Shown: piece by piece, positions 24,387 to 35,680 of the stretch | Position numbering within the stretch: the first letter of the stretch is position 1 | How the letters are laid out: each line of letters begins with the position of its first letter | Assembly: GCA_905221615.1 (NCBI GenBank) | Contig: CAJNDT010002891.1 | Coordinates: 398,501 to 462,500, forward strand | Direction: 5' to 3' | Origin: Symbiodinium sp. CCMP2592 | Taxonomy: Eukaryota; Sar; Dinophyceae; Suessiales; Symbiodiniaceae | DNA: 64,000 nucleotides | The notes under the pieces: model-generated | Seen by the model: only the letters and a program-made list of their open reading frames with translations | Databases searched by the model: none | Told to the model about the DNA's origin: nothing | Program-made: the position numbers and the translations under genes

Positions 24387-25267
24387 AGCAACAACAGAAT
24401 TAAAAGGTTATCACCATCTGCGCCTTCGTACACCTCGCAGTGTCGAGTCAGAATAGTATTTCATGGGCCGGGTGAGGTTGCACGCTCCCTTTCCACAGCT
24501 CCCGATTCCGCAGCGCATCGATTCAGGTAGTGACGTCTTGGGGTCTTGGAGAATGGAGCAACTTTTCAATGAAGGTCTCAACAGCGGAGGCCGGAGTGAG
24601 TCTGCTTGCCTCTTGCCTTATCGGTGTTTGGATCCCATTATGGCTCGGTTGGGGGGCTCAGGGTTCGGCTGAATGTTGAGGGTTGCCTATAGTTTGGGAC
24701 ACAGGGGTTTGCCCTATGAGTGCAAGATCTGCAGAAGAACCTAGGAAAACGTGGTCTTGATTATCCGCTGTCACCACATCGCCACCAAGACGAAGCCCAG
24801 GAATCCAAAAGCAGATGTATTGCCTTCCGAGCCGATCCCGTAATACAAAGAATGAGCAGTTCAATTTAATGTGGATACAGACACAGCCATATGCACATAT
24901 GATTGCCATGTGTAAATACATACATAAACAGGGAAACGATGAACCAACAAATTGCATCAGTGTGTACGTAAGTCAGCACAGTCGTCAGTGATTACAACTA
25001 GGTAAATATCTAAACGAATACATTAGTTTAGTAACCAACACATAAAGGAATAGAAAGCATCATAAAACACTGAATAAATGCGCAGTTGCGAAGGAGTCAA
25101 CAACTACATGCGTGACTGACTCCACATATAAATCAGCATGAATAACGCCAATAACTGAATACGTCGATACATACACAAATCAATAGATAAACAAATCGAG
25201 ATACATCTGAATTATTACATGCAGCCATATAAGTATGTACGCAAGAACATAGTGACATAGTGCATCA
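24387..25267. other. unassigned, AT-rich in second half
   Basis: No gene. 24880-25260 is AT-rich with loosely repeated ATACATA and AAATAGATAAAC-like words leading into the TATG array. Confidence 0.5.
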
Positions 25268-25380
25268 ATGTATGTATGTATGCATGTATGTATGTATGTA
25301 TGTATGTACGTACACATACATTTATGTACATAACATACGCACACACACACACACACACACTCTCTCTCTCTCTCTATCTC
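25268..25380 (+). repeat. (TATG)n, (CA)n and (CT)n microsatellites in series
   Basis: TATG copies at 25268-25308, CA repeat at about 25340-25360 and CT repeat at 25361-25380, with short linkers. Three different motifs sit directly side by side. Confidence 0.9.
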
Positions 25381-26079
25381 TTACATACACATACAGAGGT
25401 GCATCAACCACCATTGCTGTGTCAAGAACATTCGGATCAAGAGTGAAGCTATGCCGGACAAGCGGTGTGCAGTCTAGCGCGAAACCATGCCACATAAGCA
25501 TACCACTTTCCCAACAGTTGGACAAGGGTGTGGTCGATGGCCGCAAGGAGACCCGTGAGGGAACTAGACAAATTCAAGCGAGGGCTGGATGATGGACGCG
25601 CGAAAAAGTCGAGTTTGCAAGGGCTATCAAGCTCGAGTGCGCGATGAGCTCCGTTTGTCGGCGACCGCGAGAAGCTTGCACAGAGGTGTGCATTTGAGTT
25701 GTTTCGAACATTACATGCATGTGAAAACCATGTGCTATGCAGATGGGCAGTGTTCAAACCGCAACCATCGTGAATGGTACTGCTTGTGCTTCTACGGGAG
25801 CGCCGTCTAAGGCCTGGATCGTAGCTTTGCGTTTTGTCTCCACAAAGCAAGCCTTGTTTCCTCAAGGACATTTGAGCCAAGTTGAAATGGGGGGCCGCCG
25901 TGTCGAATCTTCAGTCGTGGGCACTCAAACGGACAAGGCTATAGCGGACAAAAAAGCACGGCTGAAAAATGCTTGTCTCGTATTTCACGCTAACGCTTGC
26001 ATGTAGCCGGGCGCGGCAAATCCACAAAATGTTGTTTTGTTTCCGAATCCATCTCCTCGGTGCCGAGAAAACACAGAGG
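25381..26079. other. unassigned sequence
   Basis: Overlapping frames up to 143 codons on both strands (25449-25880, reverse; 25737-26006, forward) with no motif. No support for a gene. Confidence 0.45.
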
Positions 26080-26285
26080 ACCCCAAAGTGGCTGGCTCAA
26101 GTCCTCCAAACGCTTTCCCTTGTTTTTATTTGAAACCTTGTGGGCTTGACATCTTGGAAGCTTTCCTTGCTACATAGAGAGAGGCCAATCCCAAAGTGGC
26201 TGGCTGAAGTCCAACCGTTTTTCCTTCATTTTCATTGAAACCTTTGGGTTTGAGAATCCAAATGTGTCCCTTGCGTTTCTTTGAA
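26080..26285 (+). repeat. diverged tandem duplication, about 108-bp period
   Basis: Two adjacent copies, about 26080-26178 and 26188-26285. Both start CCCAAAGTGGCTGGCTNAAGTCC and continue through a CTTTCC/TTTTCCTT block, TTTATTTGAAACCT or TTCATTGAAACCT, then TGGGCTTGA or TGGGTTTGAGA. Identity is roughly 70% by eye. No coding function is evident. Confidence 0.7.
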
Positions 26286-27689
26286 TACCTCCGAGCCTCC
26301 GAGCTCCCCCGTCTATATGTAGAACGAACACGGCCCCAATGCAATGGGCAAATATTTCTTGGCGGTCTTCGCTTCCCGCGTGTGAACATGGAAGGACCTT
26401 ATCATATCAGCCTGTCATGTTCGAGATAATGGATAGATGCGGATAGATGCATGCACATACATGTCGATCATGCTGCACATACACATGCCTATTTATAGGG
26501 ATGGTGTTATACGGTGTTCTTGCAGCATTTTTATAAGACTTTATGTTGTACTATACTGTACTATATACTCTAGCGGCCCCTGTGGAGGTTCCGCCATTCC
26601 CTCCTGAAGCTCCGACGGCAAACAACATCTATGAGGACTGAAAAAATATCCTGGCTTACGAAACGTAGTGTTTCTGGCTTAAAGTGGTACTGACATTTGG
26701 CCCGCGTCGGAGCGGTAGAACCAAGATGAACAAAGGGTAGTTGTTACCAAGCTGGGACCAGTGCTATACCGGCAATGTGACCCCTTGAGCCTTGGCAGTG
26801 GCTTGCCTCGTGCTCCGTCGCTTTACAGTACGGTGGCTTAACTCGTTGCAGTTCTGACAGCATTTTTGGACGTCTAGACATTGAGCCTGATTGCAAAGGC
26901 AATCGTTTGTGGGTCGTGCCCAGCTCTTGCGATTCGGGCTGCAGCCAGCAACAAGGTATTCAGTTGGTCTCTAAGACTCTAAGCACCACATTATGGCAAG
27001 GATGCATCTATCAATCCGACCCCAAAGACCCATGAAGGCATGCCATTCTGTTGTGGCGGCCTTGAGTGAGGCGAATCCGTTTGGGCTATATGTGGGCTCA
27101 TATACCACGTGGCTGCTGGAGGACAGCTTTCACCTGTCCTGGACGACACCTCGCGATGGTGGCTTCGAGATTTTAGGGCCCGTCCAGCGCAGTTTCCATT
27201 TTGGGCTGTGCGTGCTGCTAGGTTGATTTTGTAGTTTGGCCTGGCTTTGGTGCCCAGAAGCGGTCTTTGCATGTCTCTCTCTCTCTCTCTGTCTCCCCTG
27301 GTGGGGTTGGCCGGGTCTGTGAGATGATCTTTCGGCAGCATCATCATGTGCCTTGTAAGCAGACTCCCTACACGCTAGACGCCCCAAATCCCAGCTTCTT
27401 TTCACTTCAACTTGCACTGCTCCATAATTGAATTCCTCAAGTCCAAGCAGCGACACTGCTCGTAGATTCCATGCTTGACTTCCATCTTGCAAACCAGTCT
27501 GTGCGAACACTGGGCCCGATAGTGCAAATGAGCGACGAGCGATCTTGCCAGGTACAGGCTTTACTTTCGAGAGACGGACGAAGATGGCCCTCGACTCAGG
27601 CTTTCTAAGCTTGACATTGTTGCCGGTGGTGGTAACCCGATGGTAGATTAGAATTATTTCTGTGATTGCACTCGCGATGGGTTTGATGG
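26286..27689. other. unassigned sequence
   Basis: No gene supported. A CTCTCTCTCTCTCTG run lies at about 27274-27292. The reverse-strand frame 27130-28065 is long mainly because it crosses the GGT array. Confidence 0.45.
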
Positions 27690-27815
27690 TGATGCTGTTA
27701 ACGGTGATGGTGATGGTGGTGGTGGTGGTGGTGGTGGTGGTGGTGGTGGTGGTCCGTGATGTTTTTGTTGTTGGTGGTGCTGGTAGTGGTGCTGGTGGTG
27801 GTGATGATGATGAGT
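27690..27815 (+). repeat. GGT/GAT trinucleotide array
   Basis: GATGGT copies, a pure GGT run at about 27714-27752, then TGGTGGTGCTGGTAGTGGTGC variants and GATGATGAT to about 27815. The poly-Val (forward) and poly-Thr/Pro (reverse) ORFs are artefacts. Confidence 0.9.
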
Positions 27816-30071
27816 GTGGTACTGACTCGGTGCATACGCATCCACTGCTAGTATGGATGCTGCAGGTGATGACCATGGTTGTGAAGAAGTTTATCACCTC
27901 AATAGCTGCATTGGCAGCAGCATGATTTCCCAGTCTTTCATCTCGTACGTACAAACACTCACATGAGACGTGCAGATGCCTTGTGCATTCTTTGGCAGTT
28001 TCTTTGCAGAGGAGTCGGGAGCGTCGCGGCTCTGTGCGCCCAGCACACAAAAACCCTTTGCACAAAAATACCCATACACATATGAATTTGTATCATTGAA
28101 CCAAGGGAACTGGACCATCTACGAGATCAACACCAACAGCCAGATCCCAAGCGTTATGCATGATGGTCTCTCAAAAGCTGATGCAGCCTGCATTTCAAAG
28201 TTTCCTGTTGGGCTCATGTTTACTCTACGCTCCTCAATTTGCTCATTCTATTTTGCAAGCGTCTCGCCGCCCGAAGCGGACTTCCTGTCCGCGTAACAAC
28301 AGATGAACAGCTTCAACAGCCAGTGTCGAGTCGAGGACGAAAAACAGCCAGGCTGAATAGCAGACACAACGGTTTTAAGAATACTTGTGTATGTCATATG
28401 GCCACAGTTAATAAGTTAATAGGCATGTCAACGGTAAGCTCCCCAAGCTGCATAGCGAGCGTTTGTTAGGATTCTCTGTTGTTAAGGGTTCGCCTCGGGC
28501 TCGCGTGAGTGTGGCTTCCCTCATCCACCCGCAAAGTACCTGTAGCAGCTCAGTAGCAGAAGCAGCAAACCAGTTGCCGGCAGTGTTGGCACATAATGGG
28601 TACTTGTGCAGTTGGCTCACATTCATACGGCTATGTGACGTTTATGCTTGTGAGTACGCGGGGCACATGTCCAGTATCAGACGCACACAGGTACGTACAT
28701 ATGTAAGTGCATAAGTATAGGTCGCTGTAGGTAGATTGGTCGGTCGGTCGGTGCATGCATTTTTACAGACGTGTATACGATGCAAGTGAGCACAGGTAGT
28801 AGGTCGCTCAGCACCCGGTTTCAAGTGTCCGGTCTCGTCAGTCTTCGCCGTAGATTGCACGATCTGGATTTCTGCAGGCAGCGAGACCTCTGCGACGATG
28901 GAGGGCCTGCAGGCTTGAGTCCGGGTGGGGCTGTTCCCAGCACAAAAGCCCTCCGTAGCCCTCCGTCGTTTGCGGCTGCTCAAAAATCCCTGAAAGGCGC
29001 AAGAAAGTGATGTCATTCGGAGTGTTGGTAGCCTTCGCACGGCATGCCGAATCGGAGGCTGTGCGTCTCGAAGAGATCTGTGCATACTTGCAGCGCTCTG
29101 TTACGTCTTATGCAGAGCCCGTTGGGATCTGCAGGTGGATGCCTGATGCACCAATCACACGAAGACTCTTGTGTTGCGGCAGTTCCATTTCCTTCGAGTT
29201 CCTGTCTCCAAGAATCGAAATGCCGTCGTGAACGCTGGTGGGCCCACGTGGGCAACCCCTCCTCCGAACCACAAACATCCAGACGTCCAGACAAAGACTG
29301 GGGGAGCTTTAGGTCCATGAACCCGATCTTCAGTGTGAGTCGCAGGGCGAACAGAAAAGTGAGTGATCTCGGCTACCACTTTGTGTCCAAAGGATCCCAA
29401 GGCCACCTCTTTGGCAGGGTTAAAAATATTCCACATGCTGATGAGGCGGGCACGTCGTACGACTTGGCCGTTGCAGGCCGGAAAGGAAGCAGTCTCAAGT
29501 GAGTTTTTCGCCCGAATATACATCATCGACCATTCGAGGTCTCACTGAAGGTTGGCCTGAACCCTCAAAGGTCCTTGATTTCATTGTCTCAGCCAGTGCA
29601 TACCTGGCAGGCATCAATGCACTTGGAGTCGGATTGCTAGGAGACATTGCGCGGCGTTCTCAGGAACACTTCTCAAGCCTCCGTTCCTCATCGGAGATGT
29701 TGGCCGTTGCCGTGACAGATTCCGATTTTTTTATGGATTGAGGGATGAGGAAGGCCTGTCAACCCACAAATCACCCCATAAGGAGATTTCATCAGGTCGG
29801 TGCAAACCGCCTCGTTTGACTTGTCTCGGCCTGGCCGGGTCGGACTCTCGGTGTTCGGGTTCTTCGAATTCAAGATCTTGGGCTACGGGGTTTCGGGACA
29901 TGGGGCTGCAGGATCCGTGGCCTGAACCAGTGAGGACTTCAGCTGTTTCCGTCTCAGCAGGAAGAATCTTGAAGGTTTTTTGCGTTACCAACGATGTAGA
30001 TGACAAGAAGGGTAGGTCTTTTTTGATGATGAGGTGGTTGAGGAAGAGGGGCAGGAAGACCAGGGGACGAG
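27816..30071. other. unassigned sequence
   Basis: No gene supported. A forward frame at 27970-28296 (108 codons) reads non-repetitively, with a stretch QGNWTIYEINTNSQIPSVMH, and a possible acceptor CTTTGCAG lies near 28010. It is only at chance length. Others between 29007 and 29741 are similar. Confidence 0.35.
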
Positions 30072-30100
30072 GATGATCATGATGATGATGATGATGATGG
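30072..30100 (+). repeat. (GAT)n microsatellite
   Basis: Short GATCATGATGATGATGATGATGATGG-type run. The poly-His translation on the reverse strand is an artefact. Confidence 0.85.
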
Positions 30101-31625
30101 GATGCCAACAGTGATCTTGCTGTGGCGTGATGTCGGTGATGGCCATGGTCAGGATCATGGTGATGCTGGCGATTGCGAGGACAAGGACCGTTGAGATTCT
30201 GGCTGACTTTTCTTCTATTGTAGCAGGAGATAAGACGATAAGAGATCTCAATCTGGGTAGCTGCTCGCCAACAGGTGTTGGTTCTGGCCATGGGCCAGAC
30301 CTGGGCCACCATCTCGTGGCTTAGCTGAGTCTTCGGGCAGGAATGCAGGAGGGCTCGCAGTGAGACCAACAGGGAGAAAACGACGTGTGCTGCGGGTGTC
30401 AGGACATTGCGATATTGGAAGGCAAATTCCGAGGCATACCAGATTTCACAGATCCAATTTTTCGGCAGCTTCGGATGGCGAAAACTTTATGTCCGAGCGT
30501 AAATCCTGTATTCCACAAACGCCCCAACCCTAGAAGCTTCACCAAGCCAGTAGATCATAATGAAGTCCGGCCCGACTCAAGCCTGTTCTGGGGGACCGAC
30601 AAAGGACAGCTGCTCATCCAGTCCCCACATCCCAACACTTGAACAGTGGTCCCGGTGGCGATTGAGTCGAAGGGTTCTTCCTAGAGAAGCTGCACTGGGT
30701 TTCAAGGGTACTTCCGGGGCCAAGAATCCCGACATCAAGATAGTCTCCTGAGAAGTCCGGCGACCCAGAACCCTGGCCGAAAGTGTTCCCAGGTGGGCTG
30801 CACCTGCCTCCCCTGCCGCCAACTATGCAATCAGTCTGCAACGAGGCTATGGTGGATGTACGGCTTCATTTTCACCGGCTTGGTCAACGCTCAAGTTGCA
30901 TAACGGGATATTTCATCGAGATGGGGTATGCGACGTGAACTAGGTACTTCAGAGGTTTGCAAAATCGGAGCACTCGATTGACCTGAGAAGGGGAATATGG
31001 TGGAATCACCTGGTTTCACAGAGCCTGTGAATCTGTGTTCTTTGATGTACTATAGCTTTCGGTGTTGAGGTAGCTGTATGGCCGAGACCATAAGACCTGA
31101 ATTAGCAGTGTTGTTCTCCTGAATCTGAAACTTCAAGCCGGCAAGCCTCCCAGTATGGATAGTCCAGCTATGTAGGAAGCACAACAAGGGTTTGGGGGCT
31201 TAGTGTTGCTCCTACCCGTGCTACAGAATTATTTCTATCGTTCGGGCCCTTCTGATTGTCATGCAGTGTCTGCTGCTCGAGGTCGCTTGGCCTCATTCAC
31301 TTGTGCCCTCTGTGTTTACCCCTTGCATCTCTGAAGCCGCCTGCCCAAATCTACCGAAGGCTTTTCAAGACGATAGTTCCTCCATATGAAATAAGTTCCT
31401 GGATCCACATAGCTGTGCAATCACATAAATGCACCTGTGCCCAAAGCTCAAAAACCCCTGGGCCCTCGCTCCTCCATGTGGTAACTGCCCACAACATCGT
31501 GGTGATCTTTAGACAGTGCTGCCCTGGACGGAAATTTCAGCTGCCTTTCAAACCTCAGAGCTAAGCCGAAGGAGGCCCAAGAGGCGTAACTGGATGCGTG
31601 GTGTAGGACAATGAAGCATGGATTG
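30101..31625. other. unassigned sequence
   Basis: No gene or structured repeat recognised. Frames are 60-100 codons. Confidence 0.5.
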
Positions 31626-31670
31626 TAGAGGAGCTGGAAGCCTTTAAGTCTTCAAGCTCCTCTATTTTTT
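31626..31670 (+). other. short stem-loop followed by a T run
   Basis: Bases 31626-31640 (TAGAGGAGCTGGAAG) pair with 31650-31664 (CTTCAAGCTCCTCTA) with one mismatch, leaving a 9-base loop. Six T residues follow directly (31665-31670). This is the shape of an intrinsic terminator or of the 3' end of a Pol III transcript. Dinoflagellate nuclei are not known to use such terminators for mRNA, so no function is assigned. Confidence 0.5.
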
Positions 31671-31810
31671 GGGTGTGGGGCTTATTAATCGACCCCTCTT
31701 ATGGACCAGACCGCTGTGATGATGAAGAGTGCGCCTCGACGCACCAGCAGCTTGAAAGCCCTCACCTTGCGGTCCTTCTTTCTGCTCCAAGGGGCCGAAG
31801 CCATTTCAGC

Positions 31811-31878
<68 letters not shown>

Positions 31879-31888
31879 CTAGTAGTAC

Positions 31889-31962
<74 letters not shown>

Positions 31963-31968
31963 CTGGTA

Positions 31969-32046
<78 letters not shown>

Positions 32047-32098
32047 GAGTAGGAGTAGTAGTAGTAGTACTACTACTACTACTACTCCTACTACTACT
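31811..32098 (+). repeat. long (AGT)n array ending in its complement (ACT)n
   Basis: About 250 bp of nearly pure AGT/TAG with a few TAC interruptions (ACTAGT junctions near 31876-31892). At about 32067-32071 it flips to (TAC)n, which runs to about 32098 with one CCT interruption. The end of the array can therefore fold back on itself. The Ser/Val homopolymer ORF is an artefact. Confidence 0.95.
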
Positions 32099-32644
32099 AA
32101 AGACTACAGAAGCTCACCATGCTGCAGATGGATCTGATGATTTCGTCCTGCTCGTGGCTGCAACTCCTGGAAACAGGCTCCGCTACCGCAGCTGCACCAG
32201 GTAAGCGAACCCCCCAAGCTCTTAACCATCTTCGGCGTCGACACCCCTCCTGAAGTGAGAATCCCCGGACAGCCTCCTAAAACTGAGCCCCCCAAGCTTT
32301 GATGTGGACAAACCTGGTCTCAGCAGCACTGTCGATGGTTGAAGGAGTTCGGGCCGGGCTTGGGTTCTTTCTCGATGGTCGAGATTCAGCCCACTTCGAA
32401 GATGCACGACACAGAATTACAGCATGCCAACGTAATTATACAACCATGGCATGTTTTTGTTCTCTGTTGCATCCGGATTCCTACCAGGACCGTTTACACC
32501 GTGCGTGGACTGGAAGGCCATCGTCGATTCCTTGTATTGCAATATGCAACTTGCCATGTAGATGAAGCATACGCCCAATACTATAAGTGCACGAGCCGGG
32601 TTGCTTACATGTGTGTATGTAAGTTTAAATACATGTATCCATCA
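32099..32644. other. unassigned sequence
   Basis: No gene supported. Frames are below 130 codons, and the longest runs into the TA-rich repeat that follows. Confidence 0.45.
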
Positions 32645-32682
32645 TATACATATATACATATATACATATATATATATATATG
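32645..32682 (+). repeat. (ATATAC)n/(TA)n microsatellite
   Basis: ACATATATACATATATACAT followed by a TA run. No coding value. Confidence 0.85.
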
Positions 32683-33117
32683 TCATACGTCTTTGATGTA
32701 CATATTATTTACTGCTGATATCCTTGTGTGAGCACATACCCAGAAAAGATAAGCAGGTGCACATGCTTATTCCGAGAGTATGAGAAAGCCTAGATGTGCA
32801 AGAGGATATGAGAGCCACGGAGACTGCGATGCGTGTTCAGGGTTTCACCTCGCATGATAGGTGTGTTGCCCGGTTTCAGTTCCACGCGGAAGTGCTCAGA
32901 TCCTGTCTTGCACGTTTTTATTGCATGTAAGCAAGTTTAATTCGTGCGCACACGCACACATATCGCCGATGTACATTGGCGTACTTGCGAAAATGACGAA
33001 GCTGAGTGCGCTTGCGTATTGAAGCCAGTCACCGTGTATAGTTTCATGCGCATGTCTGATCATGAATATGATATAAGTATGTGTGTATAAGCATTTATAC
33101 AGGTATGAATGTATCTC
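32683..33117. other. unassigned sequence
   Basis: Nothing recognised apart from scattered CATATG and GTATGT words that grade into the next array. Confidence 0.5.
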
Positions 33118-33209
33118 TGTGTGTATACATATGCATGCATGCATGTATGTCCGTAGGTAGGTAGGTAGGTAGGTAGGTATGTATGTGTATATATATATAT
33201 ACACACAAC
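33118..33209 (+). repeat. CATG, GTAG and TA microsatellites in series
   Basis: GCATGCATGCATG (about 33133-33147), GTAG copies (about 33152-33179), then TATG and a TA run (about 33187-33201) ending in ACACAC. Confidence 0.85.
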
Positions 33210-33440
33210 TACTTGTAGGTACACAGACGCACACTTTTTTGGTAGGGTTCGGCCAGCTGTGTAGTCAGTAGTGAGTGACCAGCGGTCTTACTTGCTGAGG
33301 AGAACATGAATCCGTTCGAGCCCCAGCCTACACTGGCGCTTGACCCACCGCGGTTCACGATTGCTGATCCAAGTTTCATAGCCATCGTAATGCGACACTC
33401 TTCACAGCGACGGCATCCAAATGTGGACTTGACACCGCAG

Positions 33441-33571
33441 GCGTTCGTAACCTAATTAAGTCGTTGGATCAAGTCCTTGTGGCCATGCAGCGCGCCTCCC
33501 TGCGCTTGGCAGCTGCTGCCGCTGCCGAGTGGACTGCTGAGGAAGGAAGGACTGCAAGCTTCAAAATCTAA
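33441..33571 (+). CDS. possible terminal exon, unknown protein
   Basis: An open frame following a possible 3' splice site (ACACCGCAG, ending 33440) encodes about 43 residues and stops at TAA 33569-33571. It includes LIKSLDQVLVAMQRASLRLA and an Ala-rich stretch, with an amphipathic helical look and codons mostly starting with purines or C and ending in C/G. The same frame is open upstream to about 33377. No family is recognised and no upstream exon is assignable. Confidence 0.22.
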
Positions 33572-34319
33572 AGGTTTCCATCATCTAGAGAGTGTTTCAG
33601 CTGTTTCTCCATTTTTCCTTTGCAAAAGGCGGTTTCCACCTAAGCGACATCTCCGAAGCTGGTGCAGGCTTTGCAACCAATGCGTGCAACAAACTGCTGT
33701 GGCAATACGACGCTGCGGAGCCCCTCGAAAGCCAAGGTGGGAGAAGCGCCTTGCAGCTGCTGTGCTGGCAGCTGATACCTCCAGCTTCAATGCCATCGCC
33801 GAGGGCCCAGCAATTTAGACCTCGTCAGAGGCTCGCGAATCGTAGCTTCCTCAAGCGACTCTTGGCATCTCCGGGTCAGGGCTTGGGAAATGCTGAAAAA
33901 ATCCTGCAATGAGCTCTGGAAGCCCGAGGTCGGTCTCTCGAAACCCCTGAAGAGCTTTCCCGACTCCCTCTCTTTTTTCATGCTCATCTGAATCAGCTTC
34001 TTCTAGGTTTTCCTTGCAGTCGTCCTTAGTTGATGTTTGTCTCTGAAGCAGCTGTTCATCTAAGACACTTGCACAAGTAAGCATCCTCGGATCCCCTACG
34101 ATGCGTCATCATCGGGCTTAGGCTTCAAGAGCTTGCGTATCTTGGTTGTAAACGTATTTGCTTCTGTCTGTATTGGTTTGGTTTGGGTTAGGCGGGCAGG
34201 TGTGACGGTGGGGGAGGGAGGGTCGGACACGCAGGGTATTTCAGGTTAGGTTAGATTGGGTCGGGTTATTATGGTCTGGGATAGCTTTGATTAGGGCGGA
34301 ATAGTGTCCCGAGCGAGGT
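33572..34319. other. unassigned sequence
   Basis: Frames of 66-106 codons on both strands, none convincing. 34160-34265 is GGTTAGG/GGGTTAG-rich and begins the degenerate repeat landscape that continues to 35.7 kb. Confidence 0.45.
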
Positions 34320-34945
34320 CGTGCGAACTCGAAGGTTTGAGAGTTTGAAAGCATGACGGTCTGAAGTTTGGAAAGTTTGAATCTTTGAAGGGTTGAAAGC
34401 TTCAAAGGTGCCGGAGTTCGAAAGGCTGTGCCGACTTGGTATGCGCAAGCGAGCGCGGCAAGCTTGAGACCTCGTCAATCTCGAAGATTTCGCATTCTCA
34501 AACTCTCACACCCTCGATCTTTCGAACTCGAAGGGCGGCCTCGAACTCAAGCTTCAAACTTTTTCCGTGGCCCAGTTCGATCGGCATCGGCGAAAGTTTG
34601 TATGTCTGACAGGTTCGACAGTCTCGAGTTAGAAAGTTCGATAGTTTCAAGCTCGACAGTTCGAAACAACGAACGTTCGAAAGCCTGGAGTTTGAAAAGT
34701 TGGCTTCAGATTCGGTCTGCTGCTGGCCATTGAGGTCGCTAAATTGACAGTTCGAAAGCTTCAAGCTTTGACTCATTTGGAATGCGATATCTTGAAAGTG
34801 TGAACGACATGAAAGATCGAGAGTTTGAGAGTTCGATCGTTTGGCAATTTCAGAAGATTGAAGGTTTGAAACACGTCAAGTTCGAAAGTTTGCCGAGTTT
34901 TGAGTTCGAAAGTTTCAAACTGCGAAGTTTCGAAAGGCTGCAGCT
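34320..34945. repeat. degenerate TTCGAAAG / GTTTGAA minisatellite-like region
   Basis: About 625 bp in which TTCGAA, CTCGAA, GTTTGAA and CTTCAAA recur every 8-20 bases, e.g. GAGTTCGAAAGTTTC, AGTTTGAAAAGTTGG and GTTCGACAGTCTCGAG. Because TTCGAA is self-complementary, both strands carry the pattern. Spacing is irregular, so it is not a clean tandem array. No gene is visible. Confidence 0.7.
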
Positions 34946-34989
34946 GCTGCCGTATCTTCAGCTCGCCCCCGCTTTCAGTGATTTTGGTT

Positions 34990-35215
34990 AGTCCCATTTC
35001 TTAAACCCGACCTCTGGGTAGACGGTGGCGCCTCATCGCATGTCTTGAACCCCGATGGCGGTTGGTTTCCTGTGCCAAACCGCCGGCGAGAGCGGTTGAT
35101 CCCAGATGTTAAACCCGGACCCTCGTGAGGCGAGTGCGGTTGATCTCATAATATCTTCATCCCATTCCGTATTAGGCGATGGGGGTTGATTCTATGTCTT
35201 TCCATATCTTAAACC
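34990..35215 (+). repeat. degenerate tandem repeat, about 60-bp unit
   Basis: About four diverged copies built around GCGGTTGATYYCA followed 8-15 bases later by CTTAAACCC or TTAAACCC (about 34995-35010, 35040-35055, 35090-35120, 35140-35215). Copies differ widely and no function is seen. Confidence 0.5.
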
Positions 35216-35680
35216 TGCCCGTGCAGGGCCATGTAGGGTAGGGAGGCCAGGCTCGCGGTGCAGAGCAGGGGTCAGAGTAGGGCCGGCTCGAGTAGGGCAG
35301 GAAAGGGTAGCGTAGGTGGTTTAGGTAAGGTTGGGTTTGGGCTAGGGATTAGGGTTTGCGCGTCAGGAGTGTAAAGTAGTTTGTGGCAGATTCGCTTGGG
35401 GTGCGGGGGAAGAATAACATGGGGGAGGGGGGCATGGGGTATGGTTTCGGTTAAGTGGATGCCTTTCGCGTTTGGGTAGTCCGTATGGCAGCGTGGGTGG
35501 GGTGGGGTGGGGTATGGTTTAGTTTAGTGTTGCAGGGTAGATTACTACGTAAAATGTCTACGTATACTGGGGTAGGGTGGGGTATTTTGCGTAAAGTGCG
35601 CGCAGCATACGATTTGGGTCAATTAGGCTAGGTTAGGTTAAGTTAGCTTAAACTGAGTTAGAGCAAGTCAAACCGAGTAA
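35216..35680 (+). repeat. G-rich TAGGG/GGGTA-like degenerate sequence
   Basis: GGGTAGGG, GGTTAGG, GGGGTGGGGT and TTAGGTTAAGTTAG words follow one another on the forward strand with C almost absent in places. It resembles decayed telomere-like or minisatellite DNA but has no fixed unit. Confidence 0.55.

Noticed and set aside
25866-25892. Reverse-strand spliced-leader relic (TTTGAGCCAAGTTGAAATGG)
   Set aside because: Too many mismatches and an insertion relative to the leader complement.
26089-26102. Second spliced-leader relic (GGCTGGCTCAAG)
   Set aside because: Only the last eight bases or so agree, and it is part of a tandem duplication whose other copy reads GGCTGAAG.
27130-28065. 311-codon reverse ORF
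   Set aside because: Long because it crosses the stop-free GGT array; the flanking peptide shows no domain.
29731-30369. 212-codon reverse ORF
   Set aside because: Crosses a GAT repeat giving poly-His; no domain.
33241-33350. Possible tRNA around GTTCGAGCCCC
   Set aside because: Acceptor and T stems do not pair beyond about five bases.
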